64,000 nt of DNA from Psychromonas sp. 14N.309.X.WAT.B.A12 (GTDB lineage Bacteria; Pseudomonadota; Gammaproteobacteria; Enterobacterales; Psychromonadaceae), in the NCBI RefSeq assembly GCF_030397575.1, contig NZ_JAPNXS010000002.1, forward strand, positions 1 through 64,000, given 5' to 3'. Under the pieces are notes generated by a model that had not been told where the DNA came from, searched no databases, and saw nothing but the letters and a program-made list of their open reading frames with translations. The position numbers and the translations under genes were made by a program. Positions 1 through 9,878 of the stretch are shown in pieces. Within the stretch, counting starts at the first letter, position 1. Every line of letters begins with the position of its first letter.

Positions 1-347
1 CGGCACTGCCGTCATCTTCAGTAAAGTCATTGCTGCTAGTGATAGTTATTTCTGGTGCATCATTCGTCGTGGTTACACTTGGCTCAACAGAAACTGCTTC
101 ACCGTCAGTCGTGCCATCATTTGGAATCAAAGTAAATTCAGGTAGCTCTTCGCCGCTGTTGACCAGTGCTGCTCCGGCTTCAGTTAATACAACCGTGCCG
201 TCAACAATTTCATAATTAACGGTATCGCTTAACGTAACAGTAACCTCGTCACCGTCTTCATCCGTTGTTTCGAAGGTCGCAACCACGGCACCTTCAACGG
301 CACTGCCGTCATCTTCGGTAAAGTCATTGGTGCTGCTAATAATGATT
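1..347 (-). repeat. 99-residue tandem adhesin repeat (297-bp period)
   Basis: The stretch beginning at base 1 matches the one beginning at base 298, with the same first ten bases and near-identical continuation (encoding N-D-F-T-E-D-D-G-S-A). One complete period and the start of a second are visible; more copies are expected to the left. Confidence 0.8.
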
Positions 348-817
348 GTTGGAGCTGTATTTGCAACAGTTAAAACACTACTGTCATCGGTTGTATCAGT
401 AAATTCTTGCTCGTTTTCAGAGGCACTATCAAACGTAGTTGTATCGAAATTAGTCGTCGCAATAGTCTCTTCACCATCACGTTCAAAATCAACCAGAGAA
501 AAACCACCACCATCAGACTCTTCACCGGCAGCTGTTTCGATGTCTAAATCTAGAACTTCTTCACCAAGAGCTAAAATAGCCTCTAAGTCATCAGTATCAA
601 TATCAGTAAGTTCTGTCTGATCATTTTGAATATCTGGTAGTTCAATATTTTCTGCTACAGGGGCTTCAGCCGTCTCTTCTAAAATTAATGGTTCTAGCTC
701 AGGCACGATTGATTCACCAGTTACAGTTAATTGTTCTTCTGTTTGAACTGCCTGCTGATCAGTTAATTCAATTTCAGTTTCACTATTTTCGTTAACCTGG
801 TTATTTTGCTTATCCAT
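1..817 (-). CDS. Giant LapA-type adhesin, N-terminal part (runs off left edge)
   Basis: The frame is open from an ATG at 817 to the window edge (272 codons), so the C-terminus is missing. Residues 1 to about 130 are acidic and look like the retention module of type I-secreted, LapA-like adhesins. A TAAG motif at residues 95-98 (bases 524-535) followed by a glycine-rich turn and FSLVDFER matches the di-alanine site cut by LapG-type periplasmic proteases. From about residue 155 an Ig-like/cadherin-like repeat starts (NDFTEDDGSA); the same DNA recurs 297 bp away (1 and 298), a 99-residue tandem repeat. Role from family knowledge: a surface adhesin held in the outer membrane until LapG releases it, controlled by c-di-GMP through LapD. 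LapD, LapG and the type I secretion genes are not in view. Confidence 0.85.
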   Translation of the reverse strand, partial: MDKQNNQVNENSETEIELTDQQAVQTEEQLTVTGESIVPELEPLILEETAEAPVAENIELPDIQNDQTELTDIDTDDLEAILALGEEVLDLDIETAAGEESDGGGFSLVDFERDGEETIATTNFDTTTFDSASENEQEFTDTTDDSSVLTVANTAPTIIISSTNDFTEDDGSAVEGAVVATFETTDEDGDEVTVTLSDTVNYEIVDGTVVLTEAGAALVNSGEELPEFTLIPNDGTTDGEAVSVEPSVTTTNDAPEITITSSNDFTEDDGSA

Positions 818-1344
818 TACTATTCCCCACGAGACTATAAACTTCCAAAATTATGTTTTACATAATTATTAAAAACCGACAAAACTTTAACAATTAATAC
901 GGCTATTCAGATAACATTTGCTTAAAAAAGAGATTAAGAAGGGCTATATTCAAAGTTCCATCTTCGAAAAACATCCCCCCTAAAGTAATAACTATAGACA
1001 AACGCTCGTCAATAGTAAATTTGATTATTAATTAATATTAAAAGTGAAGTAAAAAACTTCTAAAAGGTAGCTTTGTTTCACATTAAATACGACTCTGATA
1101 TAGCATTAAGTGCTTGTATATAGAGACTTGAACTAAAAATAAGACAAGAAATTTTGATTGGACTTTAATGTGTAGCAAATGGACTAGAGGGTTTAATAAA
1201 TAAAAAATAAAATCATTAAGAACGAATATTTTCAGTACTTAAATTTGACTTAATTATTATAAACAATAAAAACTTAAGTAAAGTGATAAAGTTAATGATT
1301 AGAAAATATGAAGTTTAGATTAATTATAGATAAGAGATTAAAGA
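818..1344. other. AT-rich intergenic region between adhesin and tRNA array
   Basis: About 530 bases with no open frame worth calling. It must hold the adhesin promoter (minus strand) and the 3' end of the tRNA-Val transcript. No convincing -35/-10 pair, terminator stem or ncRNA was seen. Confidence 0.5.
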
Positions 1345-1420
1345 TGGTGGGCGATACTGGGTTCGAACCAGTGACCCTCGCCTTGTAAGGGCGATGCTCT
1401 CCCAACTGAGCTAATCGCCC
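1345..1420 (-). tRNA. tRNA-Val (anticodon TAC), copy 1
   Basis: 76 nt on the minus strand with encoded CCA. The 7-bp acceptor stem GGGCGAT/ATCGCCC, anticodon loop CTTACAA (anticodon TAC, reads GUA) and T-loop TTCGAAC are all present. It is the promoter-distal member of a four-gene array transcribed leftwards. Confidence 0.97.
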
Positions 1421-1458
1421 ATCTTTAATTTTTATCTTAAATTGTAACAACTTGAAAG

Positions 1459-1534
1459 TGGTGGGCGATACTGGGTTCGAACCAGTGACCCTCGCCTTGT
1501 AAGGGCGATGCTCTCCCAACTGAGCTAATCGCCC
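1459..1534 (-). tRNA. tRNA-Val (anticodon TAC), copy 2
   Basis: 76 nt, identical in sequence to the other three copies, including acceptor stem, TAC anticodon and encoded CCA. It is separated from copy 1 by a 38-nt AT-rich spacer, consistent with processing from one polycistronic precursor. Confidence 0.97.
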
Positions 1535-1562
1535 ATCTTTAATCTTATTTTGGTATATATCA

Positions 1563-1638
1563 TGGTGGGCGATACTGGGTTCGAACCAGTGACCCTCGCC
1601 TTGTAAGGGCGATGCTCTCCCAACTGAGCTAATCGCCC
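1563..1638 (-). tRNA. tRNA-Val (anticodon TAC), copy 3
   Basis: 76 nt, identical to its neighbours, encoded CCA, 28-nt spacer to copy 2. Same leftward transcript. Confidence 0.97.
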
Positions 1639-1682
1639 ACTTCAAGTTCATAGTTTCAGTTCTTATGATGAACTAAGTAATA

Positions 1683-1758
1683 TGGTGGGCGATACTGGGT
1701 TCGAACCAGTGACCCTCGCCTTGTAAGGGCGATGCTCTCCCAACTGAGCTAATCGCCC
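1683..1758 (-). tRNA. tRNA-Val (anticodon TAC), copy 4
   Basis: 76 nt, first gene of the array on the minus strand, about 50 nt downstream of a strong promoter at 1810-1837. Valine tRNA genes divergent from gltX are also known in E. coli (valUXY-lysV), so the position is conserved. Confidence 0.97.
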
Positions 1759-1809
1759 ATATTACTTAATAACAACTGCTTAACTGCTCTGCCGTTGTTT
1801 GTGGGGCGT

Positions 1810-1837
1810 ATTATAGGGATAGCCTTTTTTCAGTCAA
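1810..1837 (-). promoter_or_regulatory. Sigma-70 promoter of the tRNA-Val array
   Basis: On the minus strand: -35 TTGACT (1837-1832), 16-nt spacer, perfect -10 TATAAT (1815-1810), followed by a GC-rich discriminator ACGCCCC. GC-rich discriminators are typical of stable-RNA promoters under stringent control; that regulation is inferred. Confidence 0.85.
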
Positions 1838-2027
1838 GGCCTTTTTGAATAAATTTGTAGTTTTTTAACTGACTGCTCAAAGGGTAGGCAACAAACGCTT
1901 AATATTTGTATTTTGCTGCATTTTATTATGCAAAATTAGTTTGTTAGCAAATAGTTAATGTAATTAGATAGCTTTCCGTTAAAATATGCGCACTACTCTT
2001 CAAGCTGTATTATAAGGAAGCTTTTTA

Positions 2028-3452
2028 ATGACTGTTAAAACTCGTTTTGCCCCTAGCCCTACCGGCTACTTACACGTTGGTGGCGCACGTACTGCACTAT
2101 ATTCATGGTTACATGCTAAAAGTAAAGGTGGCCAATTTGTATTACGTATTGAAGATACGGATATTGAACGCTCTACTCAAGAAGCTGTTGATGCCATATT
2201 AGAAGGAATGAAATGGTTAGGTTTAGATTGGGACGAAGGTCCATACTACCAAACTAAACGTTTCGACCGTTACAATGAAATGGTTGAAAAACTATTAGCA
2301 GAAGATAAAGCTTACAAATGTTACGCACCTAAAACATTATTAGACGAAATTCGTGCCGAGCAAGAAGCAAATAAAGAGATGGCTCGTTACGATGCCAACC
2401 ACCCTAAAATTGTTGCAGTAAATGCTGCAGCAACAGAAGATCAAGATTGTGTTATTCGTTTTCGTAATCCAAAACAAGGTACTGTTGTTTTTGAAGATGA
2501 AATACGTGGCAAAATTGAAATTGCTAATGACCAGTTAGATGATTTAATTATTCGTCGTAGTGACGGCTCACCGACTTACAACTTCTGTGTAGTCGTTGAT
2601 GATTGGGATATGGGAATTACTAACGTAGTACGTGGTGAAGATCATATTAATAACACACCTCGCCAAATCAATATCTATGAAGCATTAGGTGCACCGGTAC
2701 CTTCTTTTGCACACTGTTCAATGATTCTAGGTGATGATGGTGCGAAACTATCAAAACGTCATGGTGCAGTATCAGTGATGCAATACCGTGATGAAGGTTT
2801 CTTACCTAATGCACTTAATAACTATCTAGTTCGTCTTGGTTGGTCACATGGCGATCAAGAAGTATTCTCTGAGCAAGAAATGATCGACCTATTCAGCTTA
2901 GACAATGTCAGCAAATCAGCTTCAGCCTTTAATACTGACAAACTATTATGGTTAAACAATCATTACATCAAAACATCAGATCCAGCTTATGTAGCAGAAC
3001 ATCTACAATGGCACATGGATCAACAAAATATTGATACAAGTAATGGCCCTGAATTAACAGAAGTTGTTACAGCATTAGCAGAACGTGCAAAAACATTAGT
3101 AGAACTAGCAAGCTCAAGCCGCTACTTCTATGAAGACTACGAAGAGTTTGATGCAACAGCGGCGAAAAAACACTTACGTCCAGTAGCGAAAGAAGCACTA
3201 GTATTGGTACAAAGTAAACTACAAGCTACTGATGACTGGTCAATGGAAAACTTACATAAGATCATTGAAGACACCGCAACTGAATTAGAAGTAGGTATGG
3301 GTAAAGTAGGTATGCCTTTACGTGTTGCCATTACCGGAGCAGGTCAATCCCCTTCTCTTGACGTTACCTTGGCATTAATTGGTCAGGAACGCAGTGTTGC
3401 TCGTATTTCACGTGCTATTGAATTTATTGAAGCGCGAGAAAACGCTGCATAA
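2028..3452 (+). CDS. gltX: Glutamate--tRNA ligase
   Basis: Charges tRNA-Glu with glutamate in the cytoplasm. This is a class I synthetase: the HIGH-type signature appears as HVGG at residues 16-19 after FAPSPTG, and the KMSKS loop as KLSKR at 240-244. Length 474 aa, normal for bacterial GluRS. The start has an AAGGAAG ribosome-binding site about 8 nt upstream. It is divergent from the tRNA-Val array and followed by a strong hairpin terminator, so it is probably monocistronic. Confidence 0.98.
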   Translation: MTVKTRFAPSPTGYLHVGGARTALYSWLHAKSKGGQFVLRIEDTDIERSTQEAVDAILEGMKWLGLDWDEGPYYQTKRFDRYNEMVEKLLAEDKAYKCYAPKTLLDEIRAEQEANKEMARYDANHPKIVAVNAAATEDQDCVIRFRNPKQGTVVFEDEIRGKIEIANDQLDDLIIRRSDGSPTYNFCVVVDDWDMGITNVVRGEDHINNTPRQINIYEALGAPVPSFAHCSMILGDDGAKLSKRHGAVSVMQYRDEGFLPNALNNYLVRLGWSHGDQEVFSEQEMIDLFSLDNVSKSASAFNTDKLLWLNNHYIKTSDPAYVAEHLQWHMDQQNIDTSNGPELTEVVTALAERAKTLVELASSSRYFYEDYEEFDATAAKKHLRPVAKEALVLVQSKLQATDDWSMENLHKIIEDTATELEVGMGKVGMPLRVAITGAGQSPSLDVTLALIGQERSVARISRAIEFIEARENAA

Positions 3453-3476
3453 AATCAATTTAAAAGGTTAAAAATA

Positions 3477-3510
3477 AAAGCCCATTGATACACTGTTATC
3501 AATGGGCTTT
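3477..3510. terminator. Terminator after gltX (bidirectional)
   Basis: Stem AAAGCCCATTGATA pairs with TATCAATGGGCTTT around a 6-nt loop. A-run on the left and T-run on the right, so it can end both gltX and the convergent DsbA-family gene. Confidence 0.9.
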
Positions 3511-3538
3511 ATAGTATCTTACCGTTTAAAAAACTATA

Positions 3539-4162
3539 TTATTTATTGTTTATTAACTGCGTAATTTGCTTATGGGTCTTTTGCCAATTGTTATAATCAA
3601 CCGCAATCGGAAAAACGTCTCCCCCTACCGTTAATACCAAAGATGGGAAGCCTTGAATTGGCATCGCCCTACTTACTGAAATTTCTTTCATTAATTTTGT
3701 ATTAATTTCTTGGCTAGTTAACTGAGTAGCAAAGCGTTCCCCCTCCAAACCCACTTGTTCAGCTAATTCGATTAAAGTACTGCTCAAAGAAGGATTTTTA
3801 GCCTGTAAATAGTAAGCTTGTTGAATAGCTAATAGCATCTCTTGTTCTTTGCCCTCTTCCCTTGCAATTAAACAAGCACGACATGCAGGGTAAGTTGAAC
3901 GTTGAGGCTGACACTCAGTCCAAAAATCAAAATTAAATTCAGTGCCTAACTTAGCATGAATGGTACGCCAAATACCTTGCAGTGTTTGCTGTAATTCTTC
4001 GGGCATTACTTGGTCGCTATCTGGGGCTAACCCTCCTAAATGATAATTTATTTCTACTTCATCATTCGCTAATGCTTCCACCAGTTGTAACCACGTTTTC
4101 TTAAAACCCCAACACCAACTACACATAGGATCGTAAACATAATGTAAAACAGCTTGATTCAT
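3539..4162 (-). CDS. DsbA-family (thioredoxin-fold) protein
   Basis: 207 aa with a thioredoxin-fold start (HYVYDPMCSWCWGF): the redox motif C-S-W-C lies at residues 14-17, and the rest is the helical insert and cis-Pro strand (GFPSLVLT) typical of PF01323. No signal peptide, so it is probably cytoplasmic and closer to FrnE/2-hydroxychromene isomerase-like members than to periplasmic DsbA. The substrate is unknown. It is convergent with gltX and divergent from tdk. Confidence 0.85.
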   Translation of the reverse strand: MNQAVLHYVYDPMCSWCWGFKKTWLQLVEALANDEVEINYHLGGLAPDSDQVMPEELQQTLQGIWRTIHAKLGTEFNFDFWTECQPQRSTYPACRACLIAREEGKEQEMLLAIQQAYYLQAKNPSLSSTLIELAEQVGLEGERFATQLTSQEINTKLMKEISVSRAMPIQGFPSLVLTVGGDVFPIAVDYNNWQKTHKQITQLINNK

Positions 4163-4355
4163 AGTCGCTCCTTATTAACCAATGCAACTTGAAAAAGCAC
4201 ATCGATCATATTTTGACGTAAAACATGAAGCACATAAAAATGATTAGAATAAAAATTCAGTTGCTAATGTTATCATGGGCTATTCCCCCTACTATCCATA
4301 AAAAACTGTTATTAATCAATCAAGGGGGCTATTTAATTATTCATAGGACCATGTT

Positions 4356-4937
4356 TTGGCACAACTTTATTTTTATTATTCTGCAATGAATGCAGGGAAA
4401 TCGACCTCTTTACTCCAATCTTCTTATAACTATCGTGAACGAGGAATGAATACCTATGTATTAACAGCAGGAATTGATGACCGTTCAGGTATTGGTAAAG
4501 TATCGTCACGTATTGGTATCGAAAGTGATGCACACATCTTTAACGAGAATGATGATCTAGCTGAAATGATAGGTAAAGTACATCAACAAAATAAACAACA
4601 TTGCATCTTAATTGATGAGTCACAATTCCTAAGTAAAGAACAGGTTAGACAACTCACATACGTAGTAGATATTTTAGGAATTCCTGTATTGTGCTACGGC
4701 ATCAAAACTGACTTTAAAGGAGAATTATTTCCTGGTAGCCAATACCTATTGGCATGGGCTGATAAATTAATCGAATTAAAAACCATTTGTCACTGTGGTC
4801 GTAAAGCCAATATGATTTTACGTATGGACGGTAATGGTAATGTCTTACATGAAGGTGCGCAGGTAGAAATAGGTGGTAATGAGAGTTACGTGTCTGTATG
4901 TCGAAAGCACTTCAGAAAAGAGTTTTGGGATAAATAA
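4356..4937 (+). CDS. tdk: Thymidine kinase (TTG start)
   Basis: Phosphorylates thymidine to dTMP in pyrimidine salvage. The protein begins [16 protein letters not shown], closely matching E. coli Tdk as recalled, with P-loop NAGKST at residues 12-17, an IDESQF Walker B-like segment, and the zinc-binding pairs CHC and CRKH near the C-terminus. 193 aa. The start codon is TTG at 4356: an AGGA box at 4345-4348 sits 7 nt upstream, and the ATG at 4351 is in another frame. Confidence 0.95.
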   Translation: MAQLYFYYSAMNAGKSTSLLQSSYNYRERGMNTYVLTAGIDDRSGIGKVSSRIGIESDAHIFNENDDLAEMIGKVHQQNKQHCILIDESQFLSKEQVRQLTYVVDILGIPVLCYGIKTDFKGELFPGSQYLLAWADKLIELKTICHCGRKANMILRMDGNGNVLHEGAQVEIGGNESYVSVCRKHFRKEFWDK

Positions 4938-4955
4938 ATAGAATGATTGATATAA

Positions 4956-4981
4956 AAAAGCGGCTTATGAAAGCCGCTTTT
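4956..4981. terminator. Terminator between tdk and ppiD
   Basis: AAAAGCGGCTT-ATGA-AAGCCGCTTTT, an 11-bp stem with a tetraloop, A-run before and T-run after. It serves tdk and probably the convergent ppiD. Confidence 0.9.
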
Positions 4982-5018
4982 AGATTACTTAATGCGATGA
5001 CTTAAGAATCAATATAGA

Positions 5019-6914
5019 TTATTGGCCCGCGTAAGTAATATCAGCATTGTTCAGTAATAAAGTAATTAAAGCCTGATAAGTCGCTTCTGATGTACTACGT
5101 TGTAACATAGCCGCTAACTGTTTTTCAGTTTCTTCTTCAACTTTACTTTCATCTTGTTCAATTACATCAGACAACTCAACCAAAGCAAAATCACCTTGTG
5201 CTGTTGCAACATAATCTCGCGTTACTTGACCAGCTTCAGGTTTCGCTAATTGGAATAAACGCTGAATGATTTGCGTATCGTAATCACGGCTGTAACGCGC
5301 TAACGTTAATGGTGAAGAGAAAGTAAGATCTTTACTTGCTAATTCACTATCAATTGACTCACCCGCATTTAGCTTAGTCATTAAAGACTCCACAAATTGC
5401 TTAGCAGCTTCCGCTGATTTTTGCTCTTCTAACTGCACAGTAATTTGATCAGTTACCTCAGCAAGCGGTTTTGTGGCTGCTTCTTGATAATCTTTAACGC
5501 GCACTACAATCGCTTTAGAGTCTGTTAAGTCAATAACTTCTGAGTTAAGACCTTCAGCGCGGAAATTCTCATCAAATACTTGACTCAATACATCACGAGA
5601 GTCTAATTCATTTGGTACATCGTCACTTGAGAATAAACCACTTTCTTGAACTGCAACACCCACTTCAGCAGATGCTTCTTCTAAGCTATCAGGAGACTCA
5701 AAAGCCACTTCACTTAAACGTTGGTATAAATCATCAAAAATGCTGCGTACTTTTTCATTTTTCAATGCAACTTCGATTTGAGGTTTAACTTCGCTTAATG
5801 GGCGAGGAGTATTCTCTTGTGCATCGATCAACTTAATGATGTGGTAACCAAATTCAGATTTAACAACATCAGAAATAGGTGAAGCCTTAGTTAAAGAAAA
5901 AGCACTTGAATCAAAAGCTGGATCCATCACGCCACGTTCAAACCAATCTAACTCTCCATCATTTTTAGCAGAATAAACATCTTCCGATTTCGTTTTTGCT
6001 AGCTCAGCAAAATCAGCACCAGATTTAATTTCTTCTAAAATAGCTTCTGCTTTTGCTTTCGCTTCATCAGAATCACCTTGAATGAAAATATGTGCAACTT
6101 TACGACGTTCTACTTGTTCGTAATCAGATTGATGTTGATCGTAGTAATCTTGAACATCTTGTTCTGTCACATTGACTTCTGAAGTCAATGTTGCCGAATC
6201 TAATACAATATATTCTACATTGACTTGCTCAGGGCTTTGAAAAGCTTGGCTATTGTTAGCATAATAAGTTTCAATATCTTCAGCTGTTACATTCGCTTCC
6301 GCAACAAAATCAGCACTATCTACGTTTAAGATACGCGCCACACGCTGTTGGCCTTGTAATTGGCTTGTTTGTGCCACTTCAGAAGGTAAAACAAACTCAC
6401 TGCCTACTAATGTTTCTAATAGCTGAACGCGTACTAAATCAGTCTTAAAGTTAGCACTAAACTGCGCAGGTGAAAGATTGTTATTACGTAACAGTGATAA
6501 GTATAAGTTGTTATCGAATTTTCCATCGACTTGGAACTCAGGAGTGTTACGAATCGCTTCTTTAACTTGCTCATCACCAACACGTAACCCCATATCAGCA
6601 ACAGCTTGTGCTACTAAACGTTCAGTGATCAAGGTTTGTGTCGCTTGAGCACGTACTTGTTGTGCAAAATTAGGGTTAGAAGCTAATAGTTCGAATTGTT
6701 CACCGTATTGCTGTTGTAAACGTGCTCTTTCATTTTGATAAGCTTGTTCAACACTTTGCTGTGAAATCTCTTCACCATTTACGGTTACAGCAGCATTCAC
6801 TGATGAAGTGCCTAAATAGCTACTGACACCAGCTAAAGCAAAAGAGAGGATGATCACAATCAAAATACTTTTTGCGACGACTCCTTGCGAACCTTCGCGC
6901 ATTCTTTCTAACAT
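5019..6914 (-). CDS. ppiD: Inner-membrane-anchored periplasmic chaperone PpiD
   Basis: 631 aa. A short cytoplasmic N-terminus, one membrane helix at about residues 14-34 (SILIVIILSFALAG), then a periplasmic SurA-like chaperone domain and one parvulin-type PPIC domain at about 270-365 (RKVAHIFI ... FGYHIIKL). PpiD binds nascent outer-membrane proteins at the SecYEG exit and is often nearly inactive as an isomerase. It is the last gene of the tig-clpPX-lon-hupB-ppiD block, as in enterobacteria, and is separated from hupB by a small terminator. Confidence 0.96.
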   Translation of the reverse strand: MLERMREGSQGVVAKSILIVIILSFALAGVSSYLGTSSVNAAVTVNGEEISQQSVEQAYQNERARLQQQYGEQFELLASNPNFAQQVRAQATQTLITERLVAQAVADMGLRVGDEQVKEAIRNTPEFQVDGKFDNNLYLSLLRNNNLSPAQFSANFKTDLVRVQLLETLVGSEFVLPSEVAQTSQLQGQQRVARILNVDSADFVAEANVTAEDIETYYANNSQAFQSPEQVNVEYIVLDSATLTSEVNVTEQDVQDYYDQHQSDYEQVERRKVAHIFIQGDSDEAKAKAEAILEEIKSGADFAELAKTKSEDVYSAKNDGELDWFERGVMDPAFDSSAFSLTKASPISDVVKSEFGYHIIKLIDAQENTPRPLSEVKPQIEVALKNEKVRSIFDDLYQRLSEVAFESPDSLEEASAEVGVAVQESGLFSSDDVPNELDSRDVLSQVFDENFRAEGLNSEVIDLTDSKAIVVRVKDYQEAATKPLAEVTDQITVQLEEQKSAEAAKQFVESLMTKLNAGESIDSELASKDLTFSSPLTLARYSRDYDTQIIQRLFQLAKPEAGQVTRDYVATAQGDFALVELSDVIEQDESKVEEETEKQLAAMLQRSTSEATYQALITLLLNNADITYAGQ

Positions 6915-6941
6915 AATATTTTACTCTTTAAGACTAAAAAC

Positions 6942-6968
6942 AAAAAAAGCGCATCATAGGACGCGCTT
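6942..6968 (-). terminator. Terminator between hupB and ppiD
   Basis: On the minus strand AAGCGCGTC-CTAT-GATGCGCTT followed by seven Ts, a 9-bp stem including one G-U. It would end or attenuate hupB transcription before ppiD. Confidence 0.75.
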
Positions 6969-6993
6969 AATACATGGAAGAGCTAATAAACGC

Positions 6994-7269
6994 TTAAGCG
7001 TTGATAGCATCTTTCAATGATTTACCCGCTTTAAATGCAGGTACTTTTGCAGCTGCGATTTGGATTGGTTCGTTAGTTTGTGGATTACGACCTGTACGAG
7101 CAGCACGTTCTTTAACTGAGAAAGCACCAAAACCGATTAGAGATACGCTGTCGCCTTCAACTAAAGCTGTTGTTACGCTTTCGATAAATGCATCTAATGC
7201 ACGGCCCGCAGCCGCTTTGGAAATGTCTGCGCTTTCAGCGATGTTATCGATTAATTGTCCTTTATTCAT
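6994..7269 (-). CDS. hupB: DNA-binding protein HU-beta
   Basis: 91 aa, nearly identical in layout to E. coli HupB ([11 protein letters not shown] at the start, GFGAFSV and the beta-arm sequence ARTGRNPQT with the intercalating proline, then [18 protein letters not shown]). Bends and compacts DNA and supports replication and recombination. It lies directly after lon, the conserved gammaproteobacterial order, and has a good AGGGGA ribosome-binding site 7 nt before the ATG. Confidence 0.97.
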   Translation of the reverse strand: MNKGQLIDNIAESADISKAAAGRALDAFIESVTTALVEGDSVSLIGFGAFSVKERAARTGRNPQTNEPIQIAAAKVPAFKAGKSLKDAINA

Positions 7270-7421
7270 TTGTAAATCCCCTGTTTATAATAATTGGTGC
7301 TATCTTCATCTTGAGTGGCACATTGTAAAAAACTTGAGCTAGGCTACTTCTCTATTCAAATTCAAGCAAGTAAATTTCAATAAAATTAGCGAACTAGCCC
7401 GTATTGTATGCGATTAGTCAC

Positions 7422-9779
7422 CTATTTGTCGTTTTTTTCAACAGAAAAGCCGGTGATACTATCTTGTAATGCAACTTCTAATACTTCATCAATCCAGCGT
7501 ACAGGTTTGATTTCAAGTTGGTCTTTAATATTATCAGGGATTTCCTCTAAGTCACGTGTATTTTCAAACGGAATCAATACTGTTTTAATACCACCACGAC
7601 GCGCCGCTAATAATTTCTCTTTTAATCCACCGATAGGAAGCACTTCACCACGCAGAGTAATTTCACCTGTCATCGCAACATCAGCACGAACAGGAATCCC
7701 CGTTAAACTTGATATAAGCACGGTACACATTGCGGCACCTGCACTTGGACCATCTTTTGGTGTTGCACCTTCAGGAACATGTACATGGATATCACGTTTC
7801 TCGTGAAAATCACTGTTAATACGCCATTCTTCTGCTTTAGCGCGTACCACAGTCATCGCCGCTTGAATTGACTCTTTCATGACATCACCCAATGAACCAG
7901 TATAAGTTAACTTACCTTTACCCGGTACAGAAGTTGCTTCAATAGTCAGTAGATCACCACCAACAGATGTCCATGCTAAACCAGTTACTTGTCCCACTTG
8001 ATTAGCAGAATCAGCTTTACCAAAGTCATAACGGCGAACACCTAAATAATCTTTCAAGTTATCGATAGTTACATCAATTTTTTTCAGACTCTTATCTAAT
8101 AAGATATCTTTCACCACTTTGCGACAGATCTTAGAGATTTCACGCTCTAAGGCACGCACACCCGCTTCACGCGTGTAGTAACGCACAATGCCAATGATTG
8201 CACTGTCATCAATAGTAATCTCACTCTCTTTTAAACCATTACGTTTAATCTGTTTGCTTAAAAGATGTTGATTAGCGATATTCAATTTTTCATCTTCTGT
8301 ATAACCAGAAAGATTGATCACTTCCATACGGTCCAATAATGGGCCAGGAATATTCATTGAGTTAGATGTTGCAACAAACATTACGTCAGACAAGTCATAA
8401 TCAACTTCAAGGTAATGATCATTAAAGCTATTATTTTGCTCAGGATCTAGCACTTCTAATAATGCAGAAGCAGGATCACCGCGCATATCAGAGGCCATTT
8501 TATCGATCTCATCTAATAAAAATAATGGGTTTTTAACACCCACTTTGGTCATTTTTTGAATCAATTTACCCGGCAATGAACCAATGTAAGTACGACGATG
8601 ACCACGGATCTCCGCTTCATCACGCACACCACCTAAAGCCATACGCACATACTTACGCCCAGTTGAACGAGCAATAGACTGACCTAATGAGGTTTTACCT
8701 ACACCTGGAGGCCCAACAAGACATAAAATAGGCCCTTTTAACTTGTTGATACGCGTTTGTACCGCTAAGTACTCTAAAATACGTTCTTTGACCTTCTCAA
8801 GGCCATGATGGTCTTGATCTAGGATTTCTTGCGCCTTTGCTAAGTTCTTTTTAACAGGACTACGTTTCTTCCAAGGCACATTCACTAAGCTTTCGATGTA
8901 AGTACGGATCACACTTGCTTCCGATGACATTGGAGACATCATTTTTAGCTTCTTAAGCTCAGATAATGCTTTCTCTTTTGCCTCTGCAGACATGCCTACC
9001 GATTCAATTTTTTCAGCAAGTTGGTCAAGGTCACTTTGCCCTTCTTCATTATCACCCAACTCTTTTTGAATCGCTTTCATCTGTTCATTAAGGTAATACT
9101 CGCGCTGGCTACGTTCCATCTGTTTTTTAACACGACTTCGGATACGCTTTTCAACCTTTAAAATGTCTTCTTCGTTTTCCATCATACCCATTAGGTATTC
9201 AAAACGTTCCGTTACATTGGTTAACTCTAATGCAGCTTGTTTGTCTTCTAAACTTAATGGCATGTGCGCAGCAATCGTATCAGCAAGACGCTCAGGCTCA
9301 TCAATCCCATTCACTGATGCTAATACTTCAGGTGGAATCTTTTTGTTTAATTTAATGTATGACTCAAACTGACCAAGTACGCTTCTGACTAGCGCCTCTT
9401 CCTCTTTTTCGTCAACACCTTCGCTTTCCAATAATTCAATTTCAGAAAAAAAGTATTCTTCATTATCGATATTGCGAACGATGTTAGCGCGTTGTACCCC
9501 TTCCACTAAAACCTTTACCGTACCATCAGGCAGTTTTAGTAATTGTAAAATATTCGCCACTGTACCGACCGGGTACAAGTCTTCAATTTTAGGGTCATCC
9601 AAGGTTGCTTCAGTTTGCGCAACTAATAAGACTTTTTTGCCCTGTTCCATAGCTGCTTCTAAGCAGCTGATTGATTTTTTTCTACCGACAAATAATGGGA
9701 TAACCATGTGCGGATAAACGACAACATCACGAAGTGGTAAGACAGGTAATGTCAACAGCTGATCTGTTTCTAATTTCAT
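7422..9779 (-). CDS. lon: ATP-dependent protease La (Lon)
   Basis: 785 aa. N-terminal substrate domain (LPVLPLRDVVVYPHMV), AAA+ module with Walker A GPPGVGKT, and serine-lysine protease domain with catalytic Ser679 (PKDGPSAGAAM) and Lys722 (GGLKEK). Degrades misfolded and regulatory proteins. An in-frame ATG exists at 9905, but the heat-shock -35 element covers it, so a transcript from that promoter cannot contain it. The ATG at 9779 has a GGGGA ribosome site and gives the usual Lon N-terminus and length. Confidence 0.97.
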   Translation of the reverse strand: MKLETDQLLTLPVLPLRDVVVYPHMVIPLFVGRKKSISCLEAAMEQGKKVLLVAQTEATLDDPKIEDLYPVGTVANILQLLKLPDGTVKVLVEGVQRANIVRNIDNEEYFFSEIELLESEGVDEKEEEALVRSVLGQFESYIKLNKKIPPEVLASVNGIDEPERLADTIAAHMPLSLEDKQAALELTNVTERFEYLMGMMENEEDILKVEKRIRSRVKKQMERSQREYYLNEQMKAIQKELGDNEEGQSDLDQLAEKIESVGMSAEAKEKALSELKKLKMMSPMSSEASVIRTYIESLVNVPWKKRSPVKKNLAKAQEILDQDHHGLEKVKERILEYLAVQTRINKLKGPILCLVGPPGVGKTSLGQSIARSTGRKYVRMALGGVRDEAEIRGHRRTYIGSLPGKLIQKMTKVGVKNPLFLLDEIDKMASDMRGDPASALLEVLDPEQNNSFNDHYLEVDYDLSDVMFVATSNSMNIPGPLLDRMEVINLSGYTEDEKLNIANQHLLSKQIKRNGLKESEITIDDSAIIGIVRYYTREAGVRALEREISKICRKVVKDILLDKSLKKIDVTIDNLKDYLGVRRYDFGKADSANQVGQVTGLAWTSVGGDLLTIEATSVPGKGKLTYTGSLGDVMKESIQAAMTVVRAKAEEWRINSDFHEKRDIHVHVPEGATPKDGPSAGAAMCTVLISSLTGIPVRADVAMTGEITLRGEVLPIGGLKEKLLAARRGGIKTVLIPFENTRDLEEIPDNIKDQLEIKPVRWIDEVLEVALQDSITGFSVEKNDK

Positions 9780-9878
9780 ATTGTCCCCGGAAAAAGTATT
9801 GAAAATGGATAGATAAATAATGACAAGTCGAAAAATGACACAGCTCAACTCGCTATAAAAAATCGTAAGTAACAATAA

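Noticed and set aside
1292-1651. Open frame of 119 codons with repeated internal peptides
   Set aside because: It runs across three of the identical tRNA-Val genes; the peptide repeats are translated tRNA.
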